Positions 15,739-25,200 of a stretch of 64,000 nt of DNA are shown here, piece after piece. The position numbers and the translations under genes are program-made. Each line of letters begins with the position of its first letter. Position 1 is the first letter of the stretch. The notes beneath the pieces were generated by a model. The model made no database searches and was not told the origin of the DNA. It worked only from the letters and a program-made list of their open reading frames with translations. The DNA is from DASSBG01 sp035699085 (GTDB lineage Bacteria; Pseudomonadota; Gammaproteobacteria; Xanthomonadales; Rhodanobacteraceae), in NCBI GenBank assembly GCA_035699085.1, contig DASSBG010000008.1:1-64000 (forward strand). The letters run 5' to 3'.

Positions 15739-15969
15739 TTACGGGCGGCGCAGCACCGGTTTGGGTGCAGCCGCCAGGTCGCCTGCGCGCCGCTGGGCAT
15801 GCAGGCGGGGTCGTTCGGCCGGCGTGGCGCCGGCCTTCAGGGTGGCGATGTTCTGGTCGGAGTCGATGCGCAGCCGTGCGCGCGCCCCGGTCTTGCTTTC
15901 AAGGCGCACCGTGGTGCCGGTGCCGATGCGCACCGCGTCCCCCGGCTCCAGCTCCAGCATCAGCGCCAT
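15739..15969 (-). CDS. CsrA-like small phage protein
   Basis: 76 aa. The segment GDAVRIGTGTTVRLESKTGA-RARLRID lines up with the CsrA core ([26 protein letters not shown]), but the conserved C-terminal Arg44 region (VHREEI) is replaced by ATLKAG. The RNA-binding surface may therefore differ. It lies between scaffold and major capsid genes. CsrA homologues are known beside capsid genes in other phages (recalled). It may regulate late mRNA translation or serve as a capsid accessory. Confidence 0.6.
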   Translation of the reverse strand: MALMLELEPGDAVRIGTGTTVRLESKTGARARLRIDSDQNIATLKAGATPAERPRLHAQRRAGDLAAAPKPVLRRP

Positions 15970-15972
15970 GCG

Positions 15973-16965
15973 TCAGGTTCCGCGGGTGGTTGCGCCCGGC
16001 GCCTCGGAGAGGAACTCCTCCAGCTTCCCGGCCGGCAGGCGCGCGATGGCGTCTTCGAGCTCGTCGATGCCCAGCTCGTCCAGCTGCGCATAACTCGATT
16101 TGCCTGGGTCCAGGCCACCGGCCGCCGGCGCCGTGCGCAGGCTGGGCGGCACCGCCGCGGCGTTGGGCTTGCGCGCGGCGACCGCCGCGGCCAGCTTCTG
16201 CTTGGCGTCGGCCTCGGCGTCCGGGTCGGCCACCGGCGGGGTGTAGTTGTAGGCGGCAAACGCGGCCTTGCCGGCCTCCTCCAGCAGCGCTGCCGGCGCC
16301 AGGCCGGGCGTCTGCTTGTCCACCAGCGCAATCGCCTCCTGCATGGCCTTGGCCCGCAGCGGGTTGGCCATGAAGTCGGCGTGGTCCTTCTCCCAGGCCA
16401 GCGCGGCGGCGTTGAAGTCGTCTGCGGCGGCGGTGGCCACGCGCTTTTGCTCGGCCTCCCACAGCTTCACGTCGACGGTGTAGGCGCTTTCCTCGCGTGC
16501 CAGCTCGCGGGTCTTCTCCTGGAACTGCTTGTCGTCCAGGTCGCCGGCCTCGTACTGCTCCTGCAGCTTGGTCGCTTCGGCGTCGAAGTCCTTGGGCGGC
16601 TCGGGGCGCGGCTCCGCGGACTGCGCCGCGGGGGCGGGCGCAGGCGCCGGAGCAGGAGCCGGGGCTGGCGCGGGTGCCGGCGGCTCGGCGGCGGCCGCGG
16701 CACCCTTGCCGGCGTCTTCGTCGCCACCTTCGCCCGCGCCTTCACCCTTGCCGGCGGCTTCGCCAGCACCTGCGGCATCGGTCGCGCCGGCGCCGTCCTT
16801 ACCCGCACCGTCGTCCTCACCGTCGCCGTCGCCGTGCTCGTTCAGCTCGGCCGCCAGGCGGGCCTCCTCGTCGGTGGCTTCGCCGCCGTCGATCGGCAGA
16901 TCGTCCTGGCTCACGTCGTTGCCGTTACCGTTGCCCTCGGCAGCGGCGCTTGTCTGCTTACCCAT
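15973..16965 (-). CDS. probable capsid scaffolding protein
   Basis: 330 aa: acidic Gly/Asp/Glu-rich N-terminus, a long Pro-Ala dipeptide repeat at about 95-112, then a highly charged alpha-helical region (KDFDAEATKLQEQYEAGDLD; QKRVATAAADDFNAAALAWE) and a helical tail ending LEEFLSEAPGATTRGT. Position just before the capsid gene, helical composition and acidity are those of scaffolds. No catalytic motif. Confidence 0.75.
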   Translation of the reverse strand: MGKQTSAAAEGNGNGNDVSQDDLPIDGGEATDEEARLAAELNEHGDGDGEDDGAGKDGAGATDAAGAGEAAGKGEGAGEGGDEDAGKGAAAAAEPPAPAPAPAPAPAPAPAPAAQSAEPRPEPPKDFDAEATKLQEQYEAGDLDDKQFQEKTRELAREESAYTVDVKLWEAEQKRVATAAADDFNAAALAWEKDHADFMANPLRAKAMQEAIALVDKQTPGLAPAALLEEAGKAAFAAYNYTPPVADPDAEADAKQKLAAAVAARKPNAAAVPPSLRTAPAAGGLDPGKSSYAQLDELGIDELEDAIARLPAGKLEEFLSEAPGATTRGT

Positions 16966-16974
16966 GTGGTTGCC

Positions 16975-19122
16975 TCACGGTTGGTTGGGCGGTTGGTCGC
17001 CCTGGTAAAGTCGGTCGGCCGCCGGCGCCAGCGGCAGTGCGGCAGCCAAGAGCCCTGCGGTGTCCAGCGCGTCACGCTTGCCGCCCACCGCAATCTGCTT
17101 GGCCTTGGCGGCGTTCACGTCGGCCGCGGTGTCGTCCTTGCGGACCTTGGCCATGCGCTCGGCCTCGTCGAGCTGTTCGGTGCGCTGCTTGGCGGCCGCC
17201 GCTTGCTGGCGCGCGGCGATGACCTCCGGCGTGTCCTCGCTGCCGGGTGCGGTCTGCCCGTTCAGCGCGCGCAGGCGCTTGGCCAGCTCGGCCTTGTTCG
17301 GGATGTCGGTGAGGTCGACGGCAATGTCCAGCAGCTGCAGCCCGGCCTCCGGCGGCATGCGCCCGATCATTTCGAACAGCTGCTCGGCCATCGCCATGCG
17401 GACCGTCTCGCGGTAGTCGGCCTGGTCGACCTCGAAGTCGGCCTCGCTGGCGGTGATGTCGTTGTGGAACACCACCTCGCCGGTGGCCGGGTCGATGTGC
17501 GGCTGGTTGATCGCGATCCACTGCAGCGCACCGTCCGGCCCGACCACCCGCACCACCTTGGGCAGGGTCAGGAACTGCTCGCAGTTGCTGAGCGTCTTCT
17601 GCCCGCTCTCCTTGATGGCGCGGCGGTAGTTGTCGAACAACGCGGCGGTGTTGACGCTGCCCTGCTGCTGCTTGGCGAGAATGGCCCGGCCGCTCTGGTC
17701 GCCACGGCTGGTGCCGGTGTTCTCGCGGGTCACCCCGCTGGCTTCGTAGATGTTGGCCTTGGCCTCGGCCAGCATGTTCATTTCGCCGGCCGCGACGCCG
17801 GTGTGCGTCTCGACCTGGAAGTCCTCCATGTGGCCCGGCTTCAGGCGAATCTCGCCATCGGGGCGCTTGGCTTCCTCCAGATTGCGGTCCTCCCAGCCCT
17901 CCTCGCACGCATCCGAGGTGAACTTCACCCGGTTGGTCGAGAGGTCGAACAGGATCTTGGAGCGCCGCTTGTTGTACTCATCGGCGGCATCGCGGGTCGG
18001 GCGCACCGTGCCGTAGGGCATGCCGTCGCGGTGGCGGCGGTAGCCCCAGCTCGGCGTGAAGGGGTAGCGGTTGTGCTTGTACGGGCTGCGCATCACCTTC
18101 AGCAGCGAACCCGGCGTCCACAGCGCCACCCATATTTCCTCGCTGACGGAGTCGACCAGGCTGACGGTGCCGGACTCCACGGCGGCCACCTTGTCCGGGT
18201 CGGCCGGGTCGAAGCGCTCGCCATCCCAGCCTTCGTCGCCCAGCATCAGCTTCACGCCGACGGCCTTCTTGAACCACGTTTCCAGCAGCAGCACCCGCGG
18301 CCGGTGGCCGCGGCAGGCCTGGGCGCCGTAGATGGACAGCGTGCCAGCCGCGTTCACCGTCATGGCCGGCCGGTCGTAGAACATCTGCGGCACGTTGGCC
18401 TCAAGCTCCAGCAGCTCGGCCACCGGGTCCAGCGTGCTGGTGGTGCGCGCCTTGAGCACGTCGGCACGGTCCGGGAACATCGCCACGGCGTAGTCGGCGT
18501 CGGTCCACTTGGCGCGCGTCAGGTAGCGGCAGTCCTTCAGCGTGTCGTCGGTGCTGTAGGGGTCCCACCACATCGCCTTCCAGTTCTGGTAGCGATGCGT
18601 GACCGGCTCCTCGAAGCGGTCGTTGTTGTAGCACTCCTCGGTCCAGCCCACGCCCACCTTCACCACGTCCTCGAAGGCGCGGCTGCGCTCGAAGCCGGAG
18701 CCGTTCACGTCGGCCACGTACTTCAGCAGTTCCTTCTTCACGTGCGCCGGCTGGACGTCCTCCTCCTTGCGCGGCTTCACGTCCCAGTCGATGCGGGTGC
18801 GGCGCTCGGTGCCGATGATCCAGTCGCACACCTGCTTGATCAGCGGAAACGCCAGCGGTGCCTGGCCGCGCTCTTCCAGCACGCGCGCATCGTCGGTGCG
18901 CCACGGCTCGTTGTCGTAGTAGTCGGCATCGAGCAACTGCTGGTAGCGGTTGTCGGCGTGCGCGTCGCGGGCCTCGGCCCAAAACTGCTCCAGCTGCGCC
19001 AGCAGCGCGCGGCCGGACTCCCGGTCCAGCGGGTGCTCGCTGATGTCCGAGGACGGCCCGCCGCCCAGCCCGCCGAGGTCATCGCGCAGGCGCTGGGAGG
19101 TGATTTCGATCAGCTCGGGCAT
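16975..19122 (-). CDS. portal protein, P22-type
   Basis: Forms the dodecameric DNA-entry ring at one capsid vertex. 715 aa, matching P22 gp1 (725). Characteristic segments are FPLIKQVCDWIIGTERRTR, WKAMWWDPYSTDDTLKDCRY, YKHNRYPFTPSWGYRRHRDG and ASGVTRENTGTSRGDQSGRA, followed by a glutamine/alanine-rich helical barrel region near the C-terminus. Encoded between the terminase and scaffold genes. Confidence 0.9.
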   Translation of the reverse strand: MPELIEITSQRLRDDLGGLGGGPSSDISEHPLDRESGRALLAQLEQFWAEARDAHADNRYQQLLDADYYDNEPWRTDDARVLEERGQAPLAFPLIKQVCDWIIGTERRTRIDWDVKPRKEEDVQPAHVKKELLKYVADVNGSGFERSRAFEDVVKVGVGWTEECYNNDRFEEPVTHRYQNWKAMWWDPYSTDDTLKDCRYLTRAKWTDADYAVAMFPDRADVLKARTTSTLDPVAELLELEANVPQMFYDRPAMTVNAAGTLSIYGAQACRGHRPRVLLLETWFKKAVGVKLMLGDEGWDGERFDPADPDKVAAVESGTVSLVDSVSEEIWVALWTPGSLLKVMRSPYKHNRYPFTPSWGYRRHRDGMPYGTVRPTRDAADEYNKRRSKILFDLSTNRVKFTSDACEEGWEDRNLEEAKRPDGEIRLKPGHMEDFQVETHTGVAAGEMNMLAEAKANIYEASGVTRENTGTSRGDQSGRAILAKQQQGSVNTAALFDNYRRAIKESGQKTLSNCEQFLTLPKVVRVVGPDGALQWIAINQPHIDPATGEVVFHNDITASEADFEVDQADYRETVRMAMAEQLFEMIGRMPPEAGLQLLDIAVDLTDIPNKAELAKRLRALNGQTAPGSEDTPEVIAARQQAAAAKQRTEQLDEAERMAKVRKDDTAADVNAAKAKQIAVGGKRDALDTAGLLAAALPLAPAADRLYQGDQPPNQP

Positions 19123-19125
19123 GGT

Positions 19126-19575
19126 TCAGTGCACCGTGCGCTTGCCGCCAACCTCGGTGAAAAACTCCAGCCCTTCCTGCGCGCAGCTTTCGAGGAACGC
19201 GTCCAGGCTGCGGTCCTTGAACAGCGCCGGGTCCGGCGGGGCGTTCTTGAGATCCTCGAGGTAGTCGTAGATCGCATCCAGCAGGCGGAAGCAGTCCTGC
19301 TTGGTCACATGCGCGAACACCTGCCGGGCCAGCGGCGGAATCAGCTCCTGCATCGCGTCGCGCTCGGCGTAGGCCCACAGGTCGCCCATCGGCACGAACA
19401 CGCCGGCGCGCGGCCGGTTCACATGGTAGAGAAACAGCGCCGCCTCGTGCTTGCGCCCGGTCTGGAAGTCGCCGTAGTGCAGCTCAACCGCCAGGTCGCC
19501 CTTGCGGCCCACGTGCTTGTGCCGCTGTGTCTGCGCGCCCTTGGCAAAGCGCTGCGGTACCAGCAGCCCGCTCAT
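19126..19575 (-). CDS. conserved phage protein between terminase and portal
   Basis: 149 aa from the ATG at 19575, which overlaps the stop of the preceding 37-aa gene (ATGA). Sequence MSGLLVPQRFAKGAQTQRHK, then DYLEDLKNAPPDPALFKDRS. No membrane segment or known motif. Probably a packaging or head accessory protein; function unknown. Confidence 0.6.
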   Translation of the reverse strand: MSGLLVPQRFAKGAQTQRHKHVGRKGDLAVELHYGDFQTGRKHEAALFLYHVNRPRAGVFVPMGDLWAYAERDAMQELIPPLARQVFAHVTKQDCFRLLDAIYDYLEDLKNAPPDPALFKDRSLDAFLESCAQEGLEFFTEVGGKRTVH

Positions 19576-19685
19576 GCCTCGGCCGCCCTGCGCGCGAGCG
19601 CCATCTGCACCCACGGGTCCGCCTCGCCGTACAGCGCCGCGCGGATCGCCACCAGCAGGATCGTGAATTGCGGCAGTCGGCTCAT
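19572..19685 (-). CDS. 37-aa hydrophobic mini-gene after the large terminase
   Basis: MSRLPQFTILLVAIRAALYG then EADPWVQMALARRAAEA. Its ATG overlaps the terminase stop (ATGA at 19682-19685) and its stop overlaps the next start (ATGA at 19572-19575), so it is translationally coupled on both sides. It may be a membrane-associated peptide or simply a coupling ORF. Confidence 0.5.
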   Translation of the reverse strand: MSRLPQFTILLVAIRAALYGEADPWVQMALARRAAEA

Positions 19686-21280
19686 GCAGTCTTCCATCCG
19701 CCGCGACGGTCGCGCCGGCGGCTGTTGGTGGTGGCGTCGTTCACGCCGTTGAGCGGGAAGCCCTGGGCAAACTGCCGGAAGGCGTCCGCGCCGTTGCTTG
19801 CCCAGTTGTGCAGCGGGTAGTCGTGCCAGGTGCTGCTGGTCTCGTTCCACTTCTTCTGGTACGACGCCAGCGCCGGCAGCCCGCCGCGCCCTTCGCCCGG
19901 CTTGGTCTCGCCGCAGCGCGTGCGGTCGAAGCGGCAGCGGCTGAACACCTGGCGCACCATGTCGATGCCGTCGCCGATGTGCTCGATGCGCGGCACCAGC
20001 ACGGTCGGCTTGACGCCGAGGTTTTCCAGCACCTGCAGCCGGGTGAGGTTGCCCTGCCCGGCCCATTCGGTGTTCACGCCGTCATGCGGCAGGTAGTGCT
20101 TGCCGTAGCGGTAGCCGCGCTTGACCAGCTCGTGCGCGTAGTGCGCGGCCTGCTCGCCGGAGTTTTCGTAGTAGTCGATGAAGTGGTGCCACGGCCCCAC
20201 CTGCTGGTGAAACCAGATGGCGGTGGTGTCGTTGTAGCCGATGTCCCAAAACGTGTTGACCGGCACGCCGGGTATGACCGGCAGGTTGCATACCCTGCCT
20301 TCGCGCTCGGCCCGGACCAGCTCCTTGCCGTAGTAGGCGCCCTCGATGATCGCCTCGAAGGCCTCGTGGGGCGTGGACGGATGCTCGCGCTTCATCGCGT
20401 CGCCCTGCTCCTCGGACTTCTTGGCGTACCAGGCGCGCTGCGGCTCGCTCAGCTCGATCGGCGGCACCTCCTGCTCCGGGTCGCCCGCCGCCAGCTTCTC
20501 GAAGTAATCCTCCAGCTCCGGCGGGATCGGCACGCCGTCCGGGTCCAGTTGGTTGGTCGGATCCTCGTGCCACGGAAAAAAGTGGAACGCGTAATCCATC
20601 AGCGTCAGCTTGGCGACGCCGGCCAGCACCAGCCGCAGCAGCTTCATGGCCCGGGTCGCCATGGCGTAGTAGTCGCCGTGCCGGCCGTGCGCCGTGCTCT
20701 CGATGGTCACGAACATGCCGGGCGCCAGGGTGTTCAGCGCGCCGGTCTTCACCTCGTTGGCCCGCAGCGGCGTGAACGCGCACATCGGGCCGTATTCGGA
20801 TATCCACAGAAACTGCAGCGTGCCGCCGCGGTGGCTCAGGCTGACGGAAAGGCGGCTGCCATTGCCCAGCTCGATCTCGCCGTTCATGTCGCGCCGCCGA
20901 AGCGGCACCGCCGCCTTCAACCATTCGGGCAGGCGGTCGTAGGCGAACAGCACCTTGTTGCGGAAGACCTGTTCGGCCACCTCCTTCTGGTGCAGCACGA
21001 TGCCGCAGGCGGTATTGCTGCGGAACAGCGCCGTGTCCAGCGCCAGCAGCGCGCCCAGCGTGGTCATGCCGTGCTGGCGGCTCTTCAGCACCAGGTTGCG
21101 GTTGTGCAACTTGGCGAGGAAGCGCCGCTGGGTGTGGTTGGGCTTGAAGCGGACGGTGTTGCCGTCCTTGTCCTCGATCCAGTACAGGTGGCTGAGGCGC
21201 CACTCGCGGCTGCGCAGGTTGCGCTTGAGCTGCTCGCGGGCGGCGGCCTCGGCCGGGGTGTCAGTTGACAGTGTAGTCAT
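19682..21280 (-). CDS. terminase large subunit
   Basis: Packaging motor ATPase and nuclease. 532 aa with Walker A KSRQHGMTT (66-74), Walker B-like FLWISEYG near 160, and nuclease-domain acidic residues in NTFWDIGYNDTTAIW and LPHDGVN. The family and length fit N4/P22-like temperate podoviruses. It overlaps the small subunit gene by 20 bases. Confidence 0.92.
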   Translation of the reverse strand: MTTLSTDTPAEAAAREQLKRNLRSREWRLSHLYWIEDKDGNTVRFKPNHTQRRFLAKLHNRNLVLKSRQHGMTTLGALLALDTALFRSNTACGIVLHQKEVAEQVFRNKVLFAYDRLPEWLKAAVPLRRRDMNGEIELGNGSRLSVSLSHRGGTLQFLWISEYGPMCAFTPLRANEVKTGALNTLAPGMFVTIESTAHGRHGDYYAMATRAMKLLRLVLAGVAKLTLMDYAFHFFPWHEDPTNQLDPDGVPIPPELEDYFEKLAAGDPEQEVPPIELSEPQRAWYAKKSEEQGDAMKREHPSTPHEAFEAIIEGAYYGKELVRAEREGRVCNLPVIPGVPVNTFWDIGYNDTTAIWFHQQVGPWHHFIDYYENSGEQAAHYAHELVKRGYRYGKHYLPHDGVNTEWAGQGNLTRLQVLENLGVKPTVLVPRIEHIGDGIDMVRQVFSRCRFDRTRCGETKPGEGRGGLPALASYQKKWNETSSTWHDYPLHNWASNGADAFRQFAQGFPLNGVNDATTNSRRRDRRGGWKTA

Positions 21281-21899
21281 GCGCCGGCAGCCCGGTGTCG
21301 GCGCCGTCGATCTCCTGCAGCACGTCGGCGATGGTCTGGTGGGTATGGTCCACCTTGCCCTTCACGTTCACCTGCTTGGGGAACATGCCGATCTGCTGGC
21401 CGATCTTCACCAGTGGCCCCACCTTGTCCACCAGCTTGATCTTGGCCGTGCGCCCCGTGACGTTGCCCTCGGCGTCGCGCAGCTCGTTCAACTCGATGCC
21501 GGCAATGGCGGCCGTGCAGCGGCGCGGCCACTCCTCCACCGGCTTGAAGCTGCCGTCCTCGTTGCGCACGTCGGCGAGGTTGAAAAACGCGAGGTCCGCC
21601 AGCGCGCGCAGCACGTCGTCGTGCTCCAGCTGCATGCGCTCCTTCAGGTCCTCGCGGCGCTGGGCCAGGTAGGCCTGCACCTGCGGGCGCTTGAGCATCC
21701 GCAGGCCGGCGTTGTAGGCCGTCTTGCCACGCGCGTCGTAGCCGGCCGCCGTGTAGGCCGCGCCGGCGTTGAAGTGCAGCCGGTAGTGCTCGCAAAACGC
21801 GACTTCGCGCTCGTTGATCGGGCGCGGCTCAGCCTTTGCCCTCGGCGGCCGCGCCGCCTTCTTTGCCGGCGCCTTGGGTTTGGGCTTCGCTTTCGTCAT
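21261..21899 (-). CDS. terminase small subunit
   Basis: 212 aa. Lys/Pro/Ala-rich N-terminus, then INEREVAFCEHYRLHFNAGA-AYTAAGYDARG, the helix-turn-helix pattern of Terminase_2-type small subunits that recognise phage DNA; the C-terminus has GQQIGMFPKQVNVKG as in this family. Start 21899 overlaps the upstream gene by 71 bases; no good ribosome-binding site is visible, so coupling or a later start is possible. Confidence 0.88.
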   Translation of the reverse strand: MTKAKPKPKAPAKKAARPPRAKAEPRPINEREVAFCEHYRLHFNAGAAYTAAGYDARGKTAYNAGLRMLKRPQVQAYLAQRREDLKERMQLEHDDVLRALADLAFFNLADVRNEDGSFKPVEEWPRRCTAAIAGIELNELRDAEGNVTGRTAKIKLVDKVGPLVKIGQQIGMFPKQVNVKGKVDHTHQTIADVLQEIDGADTGLPAHDYTVN

Positions 21900-22086
21900 C
21901 GTCGATCGTTGTCAACCAGACCTGCACGGGCACGGTGTGGACGGCTTCGCCGCGCTTGCGCAGCTCGTCGGCGAGGTAGCCCGCCTGGCGCGCGTCGGCG
22001 CAGAGGTAGGCTTGCGGCACGTCGCGCGCGCCATCGGCCACCACGGCCACAGCGCGGCGCGGGCTGCCGTCCAAATCAAGGTGCAT
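21829..22086 (-). CDS. small conserved phage protein upstream of terminase
   Basis: 85 aa from the ATG at 22086: MHLDLDGSPRRAVAVVADGA, QAYLCADARQAGYLADELRK, then an acidic and Gly/Ala-rich tail. Sequence upstream of this ATG in the same frame belongs to a repeated palindromic element, not protein. Function unknown. Confidence 0.6.
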   Translation of the reverse strand: MHLDLDGSPRRAVAVVADGARDVPQAYLCADARQAGYLADELRKRGEAVHTVPVQVWLTTIDDDESEAQTQGAGKEGGAAAEGKG

Positions 22087-22199
22087 CGGTGCCGGTACTC
22101 CGAATAGGTGCGCCGCCGGAACGCGAGGGACTCGCGCTGGCCGCCCGGCGGCGCGGCGGGGCGTCTCCGTGCACCCGGGGAAGATGCAGAGGGAGTTCG

Positions 22200-22284
22200 G
22201 CGCCCGCCCGCGAAGCATGGCCACTTTCGCGTTCCGGGCGCAAACACGCGTGCGCGCGCGGCGCGTGCGCGCTGCGCGCGCGCT
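22200..22284. repeat. dispersed hairpin element, copy A
   Basis: Positions 22205-22246 are identical (42 bp) to 46456-46497, and similarity continues through an alternating GC tract to about 22282. The unit folds as nested stems: GCGCCCG (22200-22206) with CGGGCGC (22235-22241), and inside it CGCGAA with TTCGCG. It lies in the gap between the giant protein gene and the terminase group. No gene is assigned to 22087-22282. Confidence 0.7.
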
Positions 22285-25200
22285 AAAACTCGCCCACGTC
22301 CTGCTTCACCTTGGCCGCGATGCGCCTGGGCAGGGCAATGCCGCCCTCGGCGCGGGCGCTGTAGCTGGCCCGGCCGCGCAGGCTGCGGCGCAGGGAGGCG
22401 GCGTTGACCGGGGCCGTCGGGTAGTGGCGGTTGAACTCCGCGATCTTGCGCAGCACGGTGCTGCGCGCCTCGGCATCGTCGGCGTGTATCGCCATCGCAA
22501 ACGCGTTCATCAGCGAGCGACGGCGGTCCTGCACCTGCTGGCTGTAGTTCATCAGCGCGCTGTTCTGCCGCCACTGCTCGGCCAGCCGCGTTGGCTGGAA
22601 GCCCAGCGCCTGCAGGATGTCCTCGGCCGCGCTGGGGTCCTGGATGATTGGATCGCCGCGCAGCGTGTTGGCGCCCTCGTGGGCGTAGCGCATCGCCTTC
22701 ATGCCGTTCTTGACCGCCGTCGGCAGCATCCTCTCCACGCCGCGCCACAGGTGGCCCTTGCTGACGTCGTCGGTGCCCACGTAGAGGTTCTTGACCAAGC
22801 CGCCCAGCGGCCCGGCGAAGGTTTCGAGCGTGTGGTAGTAGGCGTCGCGGCCTTCCAGCTGGCGGTCGGCAGCGCGGAACCACAGATTGCTCAGACTGAC
22901 GCGGCTGGACACGTTGGCGCCTAGCAGGTTGGTCGGGCCGTCGGCGATGATGCGCCCGGCCTCGACGCCGAAATGCTCGGCCAGCCACTCGCGGAACTCG
23001 GTTATGAAGTCCCAGGGCTCGTCGTCGTCGCCGAAGGCGAGGTGCGCAGCGTTGGCCACCAGCGCCAGGCCGTTGATGAAGGGCAGGCCCACCACGCCAG
23101 CCAGCAGTGCCGTCATACCCATGATGCCGGTGAAGGTGCGCCGCGCCACCTTGCGCACCTCGGGCGACTCACCCTTGAACGCCAGGTAGAGGTTGCGGTA
23201 CATCACCCACGACATGCCCAGCGAATAGGCTTTGAACTGCAGCGCGACCTTGGCCACGGAGCCCTGCATGTAGCGGGCGCGGTTTGCGCGGCTGTAATCC
23301 AGCTGCGTCCCGTTGATGGTGTCGCTGGCGTACTGCACCGCTTGGTCGAAGCTCATGCCGTCGGCGCGGCCCAGGCGGAACGCGGCGATGCCGGCGGCCT
23401 CGCGGTTGATGATCTCGGCCTTGTGGAACATCCACGAAATGCCGCCCATCACCCGGTTCCACGTGGGGTTGGCGGCCAACTGGTCGCCTTCGGCCAGCGC
23501 GGCCAGGGTGTGGGCCTGCGTGCGGTCGATGTCGCCGCGGGTTTCCAGCACGCGCAGCGCGCGGCGCTCCTCGGGGTTGGTCAGCGTCTTCTCGATGTGG
23601 CCACCGCTGCGCATGGCGGCGCCGGTGGTGGCGGCAAGCACCCGGCCGGCCCGAGACCAGCCGTGCTTGCCACCGAGCACCGGCAGCGTCACCTGCGCGC
23701 CCTGCGTCAGGTTCACCAGTGCACTCGCCGGGCTCATGCCGAGGAACCAGATGAAGCCGATGCTGGTCAGACGGTTTGCGAGCTGCGAGTCGGTCGGCGA
23801 CATGATCCACTGGTGCCGCTTGTCGATCTCGTGCAGCAGGGTGTCGGCGCGCAGGGCATCGTCGCCGGCCAGCTCGCCGAACGAGCCCATGCCCTGGCGC
23901 GCGTCGTCGATGCGGGCACGCATGGACTCCACCGTCGCCTCCATGTGGTGGCCGTAGCGCAGGCGCGCCAGCTGGTGCGCGCCGTGGAAGCTGTTTTTCG
24001 CGAACGCGCGCAGCTGGTCTGCCTCGTAGCCGGGCACCTTCTTGCGGTGAATGAAGTGCTTGCGCATGCTCATTTCGGGCAGCGTGCGCAGGAACAACTG
24101 GTACACCTCGTCCTGCGTCTTTTCGCTGACGCCGGCCTTGCGCAGCGCCGTCAGCACTTCGCCCACGAAGGTCCCCGGCGGCGCCTTCTTGGCGCTCATG
24201 TTGGTGTCACGGCGGCCCGAGACCACACGCAGGCCGGCCGCTTCGGCCGCGTCCACCGCACGCTTGAGGTCGGCGGCGTGCTCGAACATGCGGAAGCCCT
24301 GGCCGCCGTCCTTGTCGGTGACGCTCATCCAATACTCGCCGTTGCGGTCCAGCGGGAAGTACACGCCCTGCGCCCGGTTGGCCTCGAACTGCATGCGGAT
24401 ATGCGCCTGCAGCGCCACCACGCGATTCTCCGGCAGACCGCCGAGCAGGGCCACGCGCTCCAGCAGCGCGTCCTCGACCTGGTTTTGGTACTCGGCGTAC
24501 CAGTCGCGCGCGTCACGGTAGAGCTGCTGGGCCTCGGGCGACAGCGCGGCAAAGCGCCGGGCCAGCTTGGCGTGCTCGCTCTTGCGGGTCGCCTCGCGCT
24601 TGGGCAGCGCGCGCAGCATCCTGATCTCCTCCATCCACGCGGCTTTGTCCTCGCCAGGGTTGGAGCGGATCAGCACGCCCAGGGCCTTGATGCGGTCCTT
24701 GGCGGTCTTCTTGTCCCACTCGACGTATTCGCCGTGGTCGAGGATCTTGGTGCGGCTGTAGCCCTCGGCCGGGTCGACGCCGGCAATGGTTGCGTCGTTC
24801 ATCAGCTTGCTCAGCCGCTTGGCCTCCACCGTCTGGTGGCCCATCACGCCCTGCCAGCCCTTGTAGGCGAGCTTCTGCCAGCGCTGGCTCAGCGCCACGC
24901 TGCCGGCCTTCCACACATCGTCCGGGTGGTCCTTGGCATCGGCCGCGCCGGCAATGATGGCGTTGCGGTCGGCATCCATCTGTTGGAACAGGTTGCCGTA
25001 GCCGCGCGCCAGGTCGGCGATGATCGGCAAGCCCTGCATCAGCTCCAGCAGGTGGCGCAGCTGCAGCGCGCCCAGCAGCGCCGGCTTCACGTCGTGGTAC
25101 TTGCCGCCCATCCAGTCCTTGGCCCGCTGCCAGGCGCCGGCGTCGGGCGCGCCCATCACCTGCTCAATGCGGTCGATGTTCTCGGCCGGCAGACTGAAGT

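Noticed and set aside
15655..19752. A 1365-codon open frame on the plus strand across portal and scaffold genes
   Set aside because: Antisense shadow in high-GC DNA; the opposite strand encodes clear portal, scaffold and capsid proteins.
19682..21280. Programmed frameshift or tape-measure chaperone pair among the late genes
   Set aside because: No tape measure gene and no slippery heptamer next to overlapping tail genes were found; the gene set fits a short-tailed phage.
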